This document shows, one piece after another, positions 36,411 through 45,500 of a stretch of 64,000 bases of DNA. Under the pieces are notes generated by a model, which saw nothing but the letters and a program-made list of their open reading frames with translations, was not told the DNA's origin and made no database searches. The position numbers were made by a program, and so were the translations under genes. The number at the start of each line of letters is the position of its first letter. Position 1 is the first letter of the stretch. Source of the stretch: Halorhabdus amylolytica (GTDB lineage Archaea; Halobacteriota; Halobacteria; Halobacteriales; Haloarculaceae); contig NZ_SPQG01000004.1 of assembly GCF_004944975.1 (NCBI RefSeq), positions 58,182 through 122,181 on the forward strand. Reading direction: 5' to 3'.

Positions 36411-37301
36411 TCACAGGGACAGCACGTTCATCCGGATGGCGAGCCGGAACAGACCGATCCCGATGATGAGTAAAGTTCCCAGGAAAGCCAGGACCTGGAT
36501 CGTCGTGAGCTGGCGCTGTCGGTGTTGCTCGGACGTGATCTCGATATTCTTGAACAGCATCCCCACGATCTCCTTGGCGTAATCGATGTGCTGGCCGAGT
36601 TCGGGATCGTCCAGATCCCACTTTTCGACGGCGTAGGCGTATCCGGCCTCGGTCTGCTCGACGCGCTGGAGCAGGTCGGAGATTTCGCTCTCGTCCGTGC
36701 CCGGATCGAAGTCCCTGGTCTTCCGGATACACTGTGAGAGGAAGTCGTGACAGACCTGGCTGAAGACGGCGTTCCTGTCGTAGGCGTCCGTCTCCACCAC
36801 CGCGGTCCCGACGGGGATGTCATCCAGGTCGAGTTGCTCGCCCAGTACCGTCCACTCAGTACGGGCGATGTGACGGTACAGCGATTCGACGATCCGCAGG
36901 ACATCGTCGGCATCTCGGTCGTCCGGGACCTCCGCTATCAGGGTCCCGATGACGGTGTAGCGACACGCGATCGGGTTCTCGGTGTCCCAGCCACTCGCCG
37001 GCAATCCCTCGATCTCGAACGGATCCCCGGTCTCCGTTGGGGGCCGGAAATCGCGACCGCCGTCCCGGTTCACCCCGTCGAATCGATCCGTTTCCGGTGG
37101 CACCTCGCGGAGGTTCCTGGCTCCAAGTTCGAGCGTGAATCGGATCGTGTCCCCGGCGAAGCGGTCGCCGTCGTCGATCCAGTTTCTAACCCGACACGGG
37201 ACCACGATCCGCGGATCGACGATCGGCCCGTCCCCCAGTTCCCGTTTGAATTCCGTGTAATGAGCGATAGAGCGCGGCACCCAGACCGCGACATACGTCA
37301 T
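36411..37301 (-). CDS. Unknown protein with C-terminal membrane anchor
   Basis: A 296-residue protein that I do not recognise. Residues 1-260 look soluble and alpha-beta, with an acidic tone (MTYVAVWVPRSIAHYTEFKR, VPDDRDADDVLRIVESLYRH). The C-terminal 40 residues hold one or two hydrophobic helices (LTTIQVLAFLGTLLIIGIGLF) after a basic stretch HRQRQ. The layout, a large cytoplasmic part plus tail anchor, recalls CorA-like or DUF-type proteins, but no signature motif is present. Confidence 0.6.
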   Translation of the reverse strand: MTYVAVWVPRSIAHYTEFKRELGDGPIVDPRIVVPCRVRNWIDDGDRFAGDTIRFTLELGARNLREVPPETDRFDGVNRDGGRDFRPPTETGDPFEIEGLPASGWDTENPIACRYTVIGTLIAEVPDDRDADDVLRIVESLYRHIARTEWTVLGEQLDLDDIPVGTAVVETDAYDRNAVFSQVCHDFLSQCIRKTRDFDPGTDESEISDLLQRVEQTEAGYAYAVEKWDLDDPELGQHIDYAKEIVGMLFKNIEITSEQHRQRQLTTIQVLAFLGTLLIIGIGLFRLAIRMNVLSL

Positions 37302-37362
37302 ACGTCCGGACTGGCAGTCGTCCCTAAAACCGATATGGTTCCCGGTAACACATGCCAATGAG

Positions 37363-38262
37363 TCAGGATCGGGCCACGACCAGCCCCGCGACGAGTTGCT
37401 GGATGACGTAGTACGTGACGACGGCCACGACGACGCCCTCGGCCTGGAGTGCCCCGCTTACGACGACGGCGACGCCGAGGTTCTTCAGTCCGGTGGCGAA
37501 GAACAGTGCGCGGCCCCGCGCTGAACCGACGCCGGGGATGGCGGCCGCCCCCGTCGCCGCCCCGAGCACGAGCACCGTCACGCACAGTGCCACCACCGCG
37601 ACGCGCCCGACGTCGGCCGGGACGGCCGTCCCGAACGGGCTGGTCGCGATCCCCACGTACACCAAGGTCCCGATGACGGCCAGCGAGAGGCGGTCCAGTC
37701 CTCGCTCGCCGACCGTGCCCGCCGGCACGATCCAGGCGAGCACGAACCCGCCCGCGACGACGAGTGCCACTTCGATCAGCAACGAAACAGGGGACAGCGA
37801 GACGCCCGTTCCGAGCAACCCGGTGATGACCAACGGCGTGACAACCGGCGCGAGAAAGAGGGTGACGAATGTGATGCCGGCCGTCAGGACGACATCCGCG
37901 TCACTGAGCCGCGCCCAGACCAGCGCGCTCCCGGTCGTCGTGGGTCCTGCGGTCACGACGACGACGCCAGCCAGCGCCGCCGGGGGGAGGACTGCCCGCC
38001 CCACTCCGAACGCGACGACCGGAAGCGCCAGGAAGGTCCCGATCAGTCCGGCACTCACGAGCCACCACGGCCTCTCCAGTACGTCCCCGACGTCGGCCGC
38101 TCTGATCGACGTGTAGACCAGCATCGCAACGAGGGGTCCGACGAGCGGTTCGAGCCCCGATCCGGGGCCCGGCACCGCGATCCCGAGCGTCGACGCCGCT
38201 ACCACCACCCCCACGCTCCGGAATCGTGCGAGTATCGTGATCCATCCGTCCGGGATCGACAC
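37363..38262 (-). CDS. Bile acid-sodium symporter-like transporter
   Basis: A roughly 299-residue hydrophobic protein with eight to ten predicted transmembrane helices (for example [55 protein letters not shown]). The segment [22 protein letters not shown] resembles the substrate-binding crossover region of BASS/SBF transporters, as does [18 protein letters not shown]. Substrate unknown. The start is uncertain: GTG 38262 or 38265 are used because the longer frame starts inside the divergent gene's promoter region. Confidence 0.65.
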   Translation of the reverse strand: MSIPDGWITILARFRSVGVVVAASTLGIAVPGPGSGLEPLVGPLVAMLVYTSIRAADVGDVLERPWWLVSAGLIGTFLALPVVAFGVGRAVLPPAALAGVVVVTAGPTTTGSALVWARLSDADVVLTAGITFVTLFLAPVVTPLVITGLLGTGVSLSPVSLLIEVALVVAGGFVLAWIVPAGTVGERGLDRLSLAVIGTLVYVGIATSPFGTAVPADVGRVAVVALCVTVLVLGAATGAAAIPGVGSARGRALFFATGLKNLGVAVVVSGALQAEGVVVAVVTYYVIQQLVAGLVVARS

Positions 38263-38394
38263 CACGCTCTCTCTACGCGCGGTATTCGTCGACGTCAATT
38301 GTTTCTGTCGCTCCCGGACATCCCGTTTCGCGGTTGTCTGCTTCAGTTCGGAAGCCGGCGGAGAACCTTTGCCGGAGGCCACACAAGTCCCTTT

Positions 38395-39048
38395 ATGTCC
38401 GAGAACCCGCTCAAACAACGGTTCGTCCTCGATACCTCGGTGTTCATCACTCCGGAAATTCGCACCGAAGACGAGGACCTGGAGGCGGCCGTCGAACGGT
38501 TACTTGACCTCGTTGCGGAGGCGAAACTCGAACACAACATCTCCTGTTACATGCCGCCCTCGATCAACGAGGAACTGACGACGATGCTGGAGGAGCGCGA
38601 CGTCGGCGAGGAGACGATCGAGAAGCTGAACACGTGGGTCATCACGAAGAGTCCGGCCCAGTACGAGGTGATGATCCCCGCCGAGATCGTCTACGGGTTC
38701 ATCGACGAGATGAGTGACCGGGTCAACCGGGGGCTTCGCGTCTCCGAGAAAGCCGTCCGGAAGGCCGAACAGTCCCGAAAGGAACCAGACCACGAGCACA
38801 TGAGCGAGGTGGACAAGGTCATCTCCGATCTGCGGGACGAATACCGGCGGGCGCTCCGGCAGGGGGTGCTTGACTCCCGTGAGGACTTCGACCTGCTGAT
38901 CCTGGCGCGGGAACTGGACGCTGGCGTCGTCACCGAGGACACTGGGATCATCAACTGGGCGGAGGACTTCGGCCTCCGTTATCTTCGCGGGCGGTCGTTC
39001 CCGCCGCTGATCGAGGAGTACCTGGCGGCCGGTGACCGGATCGGGTAA
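38395..39048 (+). CDS. RNA ligase partner protein (PIN-like)
   Basis: A 217-residue protein of the archaeal RNA-ligase-partner family (UPF0278 type). The PIN fold is visible: [13 protein letters not shown] (first Asp), [11 protein letters not shown] (Glu), [26 protein letters not shown] (Asp cluster). The family co-occurs with Pab1020-type RNA ligase and presumably processes ends before ligation. Here the ligase lies at 35153-36274, not adjacent. ATG 38395 begins [15 protein letters not shown], which fits family starts. Confidence 0.88.
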   Translation: MSENPLKQRFVLDTSVFITPEIRTEDEDLEAAVERLLDLVAEAKLEHNISCYMPPSINEELTTMLEERDVGEETIEKLNTWVITKSPAQYEVMIPAEIVYGFIDEMSDRVNRGLRVSEKAVRKAEQSRKEPDHEHMSEVDKVISDLRDEYRRALRQGVLDSREDFDLLILARELDAGVVTEDTGIINWAEDFGLRYLRGRSFPPLIEEYLAAGDRIG

Positions 39049-39244
39049 ACGGTCGAGCCTACGGCTTGCGTTACCGGAAAAAGTTGAACTATTCGTTTCG
39101 GTTGACGCATTTTTTGCGAAAGTCATAATACCACGAGAGCAGTGGATCCGCTACCCGACAGTCTATGTTGAACTACGTCATTACACGTCGGATCGGAGGG
39201 TCCGTGGAGAGGGTATCCGGACGCCGTCGGTCGACGGAGGGGCT

Positions 39245-40459
39245 ATGATCGTCGGCGTCCCGGCCGCACGCGAACCTGAGACGCGCGTCGCGATGACGCC
39301 GGCTGTCGCCGAGGACCTCATCGAGGTCGACCACGAGGTACACGTCGAGTCCGGCGCTGGCGAGGGGGCTGGCTGGGACGATGTGGCCTACCGCGAGGCG
39401 GGCTGTGAGATCCGCGACGACCGCGAGAGCGTCCTCGCGGATGCCGAAGTCGTCTTCGAGGTCACGGCGCTGGGCGCCGTCGACGATCCCGACCCCACAC
39501 AGTACCGTGAGGGACAGGTCGTCGTCGGGATGCTCGGTCCGTTCGGGATCGACGACGCGACCCAGAAAACGCTGGCCGAGGGCGGTGTCACGGCCCTGGC
39601 GATCGAACTCGTCCCGCGGATTTCCCGCGCCCAGAGTATGGACGCCAACTCCTCGCAGGCCAACGTCGCTGGCTACAAGGCCGCCGTCCAGGCCGCCGAG
39701 CAACTCGACCGGATGGTCCCGATGCAGATGACCGCCGCCGGGACGGTCCAGCCCGCGGAGGTGTTCGTCATCGGGGCCGGCGTCGCCGGTCTGCAGGCTA
39801 TCTCGACGGCCGACCGGCTGGGCGCGTCGGTGAGTGCCTACGACATCCGGCCGGAGGCCGCAGAGGAGATCACGAGTGTCGGCGCGGAGTTCGTCGAACT
39901 CGATGTCCACACCGACGACGCATCGGACGAGGAGGGCCACGCCGTCGAACAGGACGAGGAGTTCTACCGCAAGCAACGCGACCAACTCGGCGAAGTCGTC
40001 GCCGAGTCGGACGCGCTGATCACGACCGCAGCGGTCGCAAGCGGTGAGGCGCCCCGACTCGTCACCGATGAGGCGATCGCTGCGATGGACGACGGCTCCG
40101 TTGTGATCGACCTGGCGGCCGACGGCGGCGGGAACTGCGATCCGACCAGGCCCGACCAGCGGGTCGATCACGAGGGCGTGACCGTCCTCGGGCCGACGAA
40201 CCTCCCGGCGACGGTCCCCCGAACGGCGAGTCAACTCTACGCCAACAACCTGGTGAATTTCATCGAGAACATGCTCGAAGACGGCGAACTGACCGTCGAC
40301 ACTGACGACGAAATCGTCGACGCCACGCTGCTGACCCACGACGGGACCGTTCGGAACCCCCACCGCGACGATAGCGAGGCGGACGATAGTGAATCGAACG
40401 GGGACGGACAGCCTGAGGAAGCTGACGACGACGCTACTGACGGAGGTGAGTCGGCGTGA
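39245..40459 (+). CDS. pntA: NAD(P) transhydrogenase alpha subunit, NAD-binding part
   Basis: A 404-residue subunit (domain I) that binds NAD(H) and passes hydride to NADP in proton-coupled transhydrogenase. Typical sequences are MIVGVPAAREPETRVAMTP, PRISRAQSMDANSSQANVAGYKAA, the Rossmann motif VIGAGVAGLQAISTADRLGA, and VTVLGPTNLPATVPRTAS. The C-terminal 45 residues are an extra acidic tail (EADDSESNGDGQPEEADDDA). It overlaps the membrane subunit gene by four bases; three genes form one operon. Confidence 0.95.
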   Translation: MIVGVPAAREPETRVAMTPAVAEDLIEVDHEVHVESGAGEGAGWDDVAYREAGCEIRDDRESVLADAEVVFEVTALGAVDDPDPTQYREGQVVVGMLGPFGIDDATQKTLAEGGVTALAIELVPRISRAQSMDANSSQANVAGYKAAVQAAEQLDRMVPMQMTAAGTVQPAEVFVIGAGVAGLQAISTADRLGASVSAYDIRPEAAEEITSVGAEFVELDVHTDDASDEEGHAVEQDEEFYRKQRDQLGEVVAESDALITTAAVASGEAPRLVTDEAIAAMDDGSVVIDLAADGGGNCDPTRPDQRVDHEGVTVLGPTNLPATVPRTASQLYANNLVNFIENMLEDGELTVDTDDEIVDATLLTHDGTVRNPHRDDSEADDSESNGDGQPEEADDDATDGGESA

Positions 40460-40737
40460 GTCTCGTCACTAACCTCACACTGTTCGTCCTGGCGGCGTTC
40501 TTGGGCTACGAGATCATCACGAAGATCCCCACGAACCTCCATACGCCGCTGATGTCCGGGGCGAACGCTATCTCCGGGATCACGCTCATCGGTTCCGTAC
40601 TCGTCGCTGGCTCGGGTGAGACGACGCTGGCGACGGTGCTCGGGGTACTGGCGGTCGTGATGGCGACGATCAACGTCGTCGGCGGGTACCTCGTGAGTCA
40701 CTTCATGCTCTCGCAGTTCAACCGGGGTGGGCGCTGA
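40456..40737 (+). CDS. NAD(P) transhydrogenase alpha subunit, membrane part
   Basis: A 93-residue membrane protein from GTG 40456, equal to the C-terminal transmembrane part of bacterial PntA. Three hydrophobic helices are seen (TLFVLAAFLGYEIIT, GITLIGSVLVAG, TVLGVLAVVMATINVVGGYLVS), with the family sequence IPTNLHTPLMSGANAISGI. With PntB it forms the proton channel. The stop is followed directly by the pntB ATG. Confidence 0.93.
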   Translation: MSLVTNLTLFVLAAFLGYEIITKIPTNLHTPLMSGANAISGITLIGSVLVAGSGETTLATVLGVLAVVMATINVVGGYLVSHFMLSQFNRGGR

Positions 40738-42171
40738 ATGGCCGACGGCGTTCTCGGACACCTGCCCCCGTCGGCGCTCGAACTCGCCTATCTGGTCGCG
40801 GCGATCTTCTTCATCCAGGGGCTACGGGACATGACCCATCCCCGGACGGCCACGCGAGGAAACCTCACCTCCTCGGGCGGGATGTTCCTGGCTGTCGTCG
40901 CGACGGTCCTCTATTTCGAGATCCTCTCGCCGGCACTGCTGGCTGTCTCGCTTTTGATCGGCGGAGCGGTCGGCACCTGGCTCGCGGTCAGCGTCGAGAC
41001 GACCGAGATGCCCCAGCTCGTCGGGCTGTTCAACGGCTTTGGCGGCGGAGCATCGACGCTTGTGGCCGGTGCCGAACTCGTCGACGCGACCGGGGGTGGG
41101 CTCGGACTCGAACTGACCACCACGGCGGCGATCGCGGGGATCGTCGGGACGGTCACCTTCTTTGGGAGCCTCGTCGCCGCGGGGAAACTCCACGGGCTGG
41201 TCGGAGACTCGCCGATCGAGGGGCGGACGAACCAGATCCTACAGGTCGTCTTCTTCGCCGGCGCGGTACTTGCCGGGCTCTTCCTGATGGTTCAAACTGG
41301 ATTGCTCGGCGAAGCGCCCCTGGCCGGTTGGCTGCCTGCCTACTGGGTGTTGGTCGCCGCCGCGGCGATCTTCGGCATCCTGCTGGTGTATCCGATCGGG
41401 GGCGCGGACATGCCGGTCGTGATCGCGCTGTTGAACTCCATGTCGGGACTGGCCGCCGCAACGACAGGGTTCGTTCTGGACAACACGGCGCTGATCGTCG
41501 CCGGGACGCTTGTCGGCGCGGCCGGACTCATCCTCACCTTCATCATGTGTGAGTCGATGAACCGCACGCTGACGAACGTCCTCTTTGGCAGCATGGCCGA
41601 GGGGAGCGACGAGGACATGGAGGACATCTACGAGGGCAATATCACCGAGACCTCCCCCGAAGAAGTCGAGATGATGCTCGACGCTGCCGAGCGCGTCGTC
41701 ATCGTCCCCGGCTACGGAATGGCGGTCGCCCAGGCCCAACACGCCGTCGCGGAACTGGCCGACCTGCTCGAAGAGAACGGCGTCGACGTCGAGTTCGGCA
41801 TCCACCCCGTCGCCGGCCGGATGCCCGGACACATGAACGCCCTGCTCGCCGAAGCGGACGTCGACTACGAGAAGATGCGCGAGTTAGAGCAAGTCAACCC
41901 CACGTTCTCCCAGACGGACGTGGTGATCATCACCGGCGCGAACGACGTGGTCAACCCCTCGGCCAAGGAAGACGAGGGGAGTCCGATCGCCGGGATGCCG
42001 GTCCTGGAAGTCTGGGAGGCCCGGTCGGTGATCGTCAACAAGCGCAGCCTCTCGCCGGGCTTCTCGGGAATCCCGAATCCGCTGTTTGCCAACGACAACA
42101 CGAGCATGCTCTTTGGCGACGCCAAGCAGTCGATGCAGGATCTGGTCGACGCGTACAACGAGAATCACTGA
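40738..42171 (+). CDS. pntB: NAD(P) transhydrogenase beta subunit
   Basis: A 477-residue subunit with nine or so transmembrane helices in residues 1-270 and an NADP-binding domain III at the C-terminus. The latter shows VVIVPGYGMAVAQAQHAVAELADLL, FGIHPVAGRMPGHMNALLAEA, VVIITGANDVVNPSA and KRSLSPGFSGIPNPLFANDNTSMLFGDAK, all diagnostic. The complex uses the proton gradient to make NADPH. The gene starts one base after the preceding stop. Confidence 0.96.
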   Translation: MADGVLGHLPPSALELAYLVAAIFFIQGLRDMTHPRTATRGNLTSSGGMFLAVVATVLYFEILSPALLAVSLLIGGAVGTWLAVSVETTEMPQLVGLFNGFGGGASTLVAGAELVDATGGGLGLELTTTAAIAGIVGTVTFFGSLVAAGKLHGLVGDSPIEGRTNQILQVVFFAGAVLAGLFLMVQTGLLGEAPLAGWLPAYWVLVAAAAIFGILLVYPIGGADMPVVIALLNSMSGLAAATTGFVLDNTALIVAGTLVGAAGLILTFIMCESMNRTLTNVLFGSMAEGSDEDMEDIYEGNITETSPEEVEMMLDAAERVVIVPGYGMAVAQAQHAVAELADLLEENGVDVEFGIHPVAGRMPGHMNALLAEADVDYEKMRELEQVNPTFSQTDVVIITGANDVVNPSAKEDEGSPIAGMPVLEVWEARSVIVNKRSLSPGFSGIPNPLFANDNTSMLFGDAKQSMQDLVDAYNENH

Positions 42172-42216
42172 TCGCGTTGCGAGTCAGCGCTCGTTTTCCG
42201 GCGAACTTCAGTGGTC

Positions 42217-42462
42217 TCAATCGTCGTCAGTCGAGTCGGTTTTCACGATCCGTTCAACGAGACCGCCGAGCCCCCGTTCGAGTAGATCACCGAACGTGAC
42301 GATGTAGCGTTCGATAGCGAAGATCAGGCCGACGATTCCCAGAAACGCGAGCCCCCCGAGGAGTCGGCCGCTGGCGAGGAAATCCAGCGCGATCACGACG
42401 ATCGGGGCGACGATGACGACCGTCCCGGCCTGCCCGATCATCTCCAGTATCCCCGAAGCCAT
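42217..42462 (-). CDS. Small haloarchaeal membrane protein (DUF7533-like)
   Basis: An 81-residue protein with two hydrophobic segments (GTVVIVAPIVVIALDFLA and LLGGLAFLGIVGLIFAIERYIV), preceded by MASGILEMIGQAG and followed by an amphipathic, acidic tail. I recall similar proteins as a haloarchaeal family of unknown function. It is convergent with pntB, 45 bases apart, and followed by the PrsW-like gene's end 45 bases on. Confidence 0.6.
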   Translation of the reverse strand: MASGILEMIGQAGTVVIVAPIVVIALDFLASGRLLGGLAFLGIVGLIFAIERYIVTFGDLLERGLGGLVERIVKTDSTDDD

Positions 42463-42507
42463 GGAGGTCCGTACCGTTCCAACGGTAAAAAGACCAACGT
42501 CAGCGAT

Positions 42508-43524
42508 TCACGGATCGAACTCGGTCAATTCGGACTCGACCGAGCGATCCGGGTCTGGTCGTGTCGCCAGGTAGGCCCGTCGGTAGGCGCGCAATTTGCC
42601 GAGCAGGAACGTCAGTAACAGGCCGTCGTAGACGATCACGAACCCGACGAGGGCGACGAAGGGGCCGATCCCGAAGGCGTTTGCCACGCCGAAGGGGACG
42701 AACGAGACCAGTGCGTTGTACCCACCGTGAACCAATGCGGCGATCAGCAGGCCCTTGACGACGATCGGGCCGGCGTCGTCGGGATTGAACTTCGCCAGCC
42801 CGAGGTAGTAACCCGCGATCGCCGAGTAAATGACGTGGCCTGGGCCGGCGAGCGCCCGGACAGTCGCGATCCCACTGCCGCCCGCGAGTGTCTGTAACCC
42901 GCCCTGGGCAGACGTCTGTGCGGTGATGTAGAGGGTGTTCTCGATCGTGGCGAACCCGAGTCCGGCGATGGCCCCGTAGACGGCGCCGTCGATCACTGCG
43001 TCGAAGCGGCCGTCCCGGAAGGCGTGTAAGCGAACCGCAAGAAGTTTCACGCCCTCCTCGACGGGACCGACGACGACGAAAAACATCGCGACCATCCCGA
43101 GGGCGGGGACGCCGACCAGCGCGGCCGATCCGACGAACACCGGCTCCAGCAGGGAGTTGACGATCCCGGCGAAGCCCGCGAACAACACGCCGAGCAGGAA
43201 GGTAGCCACGAGCAGGGACAGGGGTTCGCCAGTCGTCACGTCGGCTCGCCAGACGTACACCGCCAACGCGAGGGCGGGAACGGCCGAGAGAACGGTCAAC
43301 GTACCGATCGCCGGATCGGTCACGGTCCCCAGGCCACCGAGGACCACTTGCACGACGAGGATCAACGCGGCCAGCGCCACGACAGCCGAACGCGCGAGCG
43401 CCAACAGTACGTGATAGACGATCACGGCGACCCGGTCGAGACGACTCCGGGGGTCCCACTCGACGATGTCCTGTAGATCCAGCGAGTCGTCTGCGACGGC
43501 CTGGATCGGATCGCGGCGGTCCAT
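42508..43524 (-). CDS. PrsW-family intramembrane protease
   Basis: A 338-residue integral membrane protein. The glutamate-rich catalytic motif is VVGPVEEGVKLLAVRLHAF in the middle of the protein, followed by FDAVIDGAVYGAIAGLGFATIEN and the histidine-bearing GPGHVIYSAIAGYYLG and ALVHGGYNALV. Eight or so helices are predicted. PrsW proteins cleave anti-sigma factors in bacteria; the archaeal substrate is unknown. ATG 43524 gives MDRRDPIQAVADDSL with a soluble N-terminal stretch. Confidence 0.9.
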   Translation of the reverse strand: MDRRDPIQAVADDSLDLQDIVEWDPRSRLDRVAVIVYHVLLALARSAVVALAALILVVQVVLGGLGTVTDPAIGTLTVLSAVPALALAVYVWRADVTTGEPLSLLVATFLLGVLFAGFAGIVNSLLEPVFVGSAALVGVPALGMVAMFFVVVGPVEEGVKLLAVRLHAFRDGRFDAVIDGAVYGAIAGLGFATIENTLYITAQTSAQGGLQTLAGGSGIATVRALAGPGHVIYSAIAGYYLGLAKFNPDDAGPIVVKGLLIAALVHGGYNALVSFVPFGVANAFGIGPFVALVGFVIVYDGLLLTFLLGKLRAYRRAYLATRPDPDRSVESELTEFDP

Positions 43525-43625
43525 GCGAGTCCGTCCGGCCGGCGGCGACAAGTGTCTACCGGCGATCCCCGCGAGCGATACCGGACGTCACCCGGATTTA
43601 AACGATGGCGGCCCAAGTCACGCCC

Positions 43626-44660
43626 ATGCCACGGTCGGTCTGCGTCGTCGGTGGGGGCATCGCCGGTGCCGGGACCGCCTACGCGCTTCCCGAGGACGTC
43701 GAGGTAAGCGTCCTCGAGTCCCGGTCGGTGGGCGGGCGACTGGCGAGTCGCCGTCGCGAGGGGTGTGTCTACGATCACGGCGCGGATCACCTCCGGCTGG
43801 CCGACGACGACCGCGCCGAACTGGTCAAAGCCGTTGTTGGTGATACATTGATCGAGATTCCCGAGCCGATCCACCAGTTCGAGGCCGACGGGACGATCAC
43901 CGACCGACCCGACGAATTCACACGCTGGAGCGGCGAGAACGGCATCGACGGCATCGTCTGGGCCGTTCTCGAGGCGGCCGGCGCAGATGTCGAAGAGGGC
44001 GCGACCGTCACCGGACTCGCCTGCGACGACGGTGAGTGGGTCGTCTCGACCGGGCGCGACAGCCGACGTTTCGATGCGATCGTACTCGCGACGCCGGCCG
44101 CCGCGACGGCAGTCCTGCTGGAAGCCGCTAACTGGGACGCTCCCGTCCGGCGGCGACTGGCGGACGTCGCCGCTGACGTCCCGCATCAACCCGTCGACGT
44201 CGTTGCGTTACACTATCCTTTCGAACTCGACGTGTCCTACTACGGCCTGGTCAGCGTCGAGCGTGCCAGCGACGTCGTCTGGCTCGGCCGCCAGGAGTGC
44301 AAACCCGGGCACGTTCCCGACGGTGAGTCGTTGTTGACTGTCCAGCTTGGCACCCTCTGGTCGGCCGCTAACGCTGGCGCTCGCCCCCAGGAGACCGCTC
44401 TGGAGGTCGCCCACCGCGTCGCCCCGCTGGTCGGGGACGACCGTCTGCGGGAACCGGACTGGTGGGACCACCACCGCTGGGGTCGCGGACTGCCGTCCGG
44501 GGGTCCCGAAGCGTCGCTGTGTGATAGAACCCTCGAGTACGATCTCGCGGTCGCCGGGGACTGGGTGGCCGGCGTCGGCCAAGCCCACGCCGCACTCGAT
44601 AGTGGGCTGGCTGCCGGCCGGAAGCTTGCCGAACAGTTCGGGCTCGAACCGGTCGTCTGA
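43626..44660 (+). CDS. FAD-dependent amine oxidase-like oxidoreductase
   Basis: A 344-residue flavoprotein with the N-terminal dinucleotide fold MPRSVCVVGGGIAGAGTAYAL and the following ESRSVGGRLASRRREG motif of renalase/amine-oxidase-like enzymes. YDHGADHLRL and the C-terminal AVAGDWVAGVGQAHAALDSGLAAGRKLAE complete the FAD site. The substrate is unknown. ATG 43626 is chosen because it starts directly at the Rossmann fold; ATG 43605 is possible. Confidence 0.85.
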   Translation: MPRSVCVVGGGIAGAGTAYALPEDVEVSVLESRSVGGRLASRRREGCVYDHGADHLRLADDDRAELVKAVVGDTLIEIPEPIHQFEADGTITDRPDEFTRWSGENGIDGIVWAVLEAAGADVEEGATVTGLACDDGEWVVSTGRDSRRFDAIVLATPAAATAVLLEAANWDAPVRRRLADVAADVPHQPVDVVALHYPFELDVSYYGLVSVERASDVVWLGRQECKPGHVPDGESLLTVQLGTLWSAANAGARPQETALEVAHRVAPLVGDDRLREPDWWDHHRWGRGLPSGGPEASLCDRTLEYDLAVAGDWVAGVGQAHAALDSGLAAGRKLAEQFGLEPVV

Positions 44661-44731
44661 GCCCACCGTAGTTCCCGGTCGTCGACGACCCGAAGGGAGA
44701 GCTTTTTCGCGTTCGATCGGCAAGCCGTAGT

Positions 44732-45310
44732 ATGGCCATCACCGCCGGTGTCGTCGCCGTCCAAGGGGACGTCAGCGAACACGCCGAGGCCGTCATCGAG
44801 GCCGCCGCCAGCCACGGCGAGGCCGCCGAAGTCATCGAGATCCGCGAGTCCGGGCTCGTCGGGGAGTGTGACGTGCTTTTGATGCCCGGGGGCGAATCGA
44901 CGACGATCTCCCGGCTGATCCACCGCGAGGGGATCGCTTCCGAGATCCGCGAGCACGTCGCCGCGGGCAAGCCCGTCCTCGCTACCTGTGCCGGGCTGAT
45001 CGTCGCTGCGAACGACGCCGGCGACGACCGGATCGAGACGCTCGATCTGCTGGACATCCGCGTCCAGCGCAACGCCTTCGGCCGCCAGAAGGATAGTTTC
45101 GAAGCCCCGCTCGACGTCGATGGGCTTGACGACCCCTTCCACGCGGTGTTCATCCGCGCGCCCGTCATCAGTGAGGTGGGCGACGCCGAGATCCTCGCCA
45201 CCTGGGAAGACCGGCCGGTCGCGGTCCGTGACGGTCCCGTCGTTGGGACGTCTTTCCACCCGGAACTGACTGGCGACCACCGGATCCACGACCTCGCCTT
45301 CTTCGATTAG
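44732..45310 (+). CDS. pdxT: Pyridoxal 5'-phosphate synthase glutaminase subunit
   Basis: A 192-residue class I glutaminase that supplies ammonia to PdxS for vitamin B6 synthesis. It shows GVVAVQGDVSEHAEAV, the LMPGGESTTISRL loop, the nucleophile in LATCAGLIV, and the catalytic His-Glu in GTSFHPELTGD. PdxS is not encoded next to it. Length and motifs are standard for the family. Confidence 0.95.
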   Translation: MAITAGVVAVQGDVSEHAEAVIEAAASHGEAAEVIEIRESGLVGECDVLLMPGGESTTISRLIHREGIASEIREHVAAGKPVLATCAGLIVAANDAGDDRIETLDLLDIRVQRNAFGRQKDSFEAPLDVDGLDDPFHAVFIRAPVISEVGDAEILATWEDRPVAVRDGPVVGTSFHPELTGDHRIHDLAFFD

Positions 45311-45415
45311 ACGGCGCCCCCGGTGGAGGACGTTCGGATCACGTATCCCGGGCGGCTGACGACGCGATCAATTACCCTCGACTTTTGCCGCTTCAGAAAA
45401 TACAGTTCGCCCAAA

Positions 45416-45430
45416 CATAAAAATATTTTC
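45416..45430 (+). promoter_or_regulatory. Candidate promoter upstream of cydA
   Basis: CATAAAAATATTTTC is the most AT-rich tract in the 190-base gap between pdxT and cydA, 70-85 bases before the cydA ATG. That spacing implies a 5' untranslated leader of about 45 bases. Confidence 0.4.
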
Positions 45431-45500
45431 GGCAATTCTCGATCGATGGGAGAAAACCGCTGTCTTATCGGTCCGGTAGTTCGAACCCGCCCCCAAACGA

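Noticed and set aside
39173-40363. A 396-residue minus-strand open frame
   Set aside because: It is antisense to pntA, whose identity is certain.
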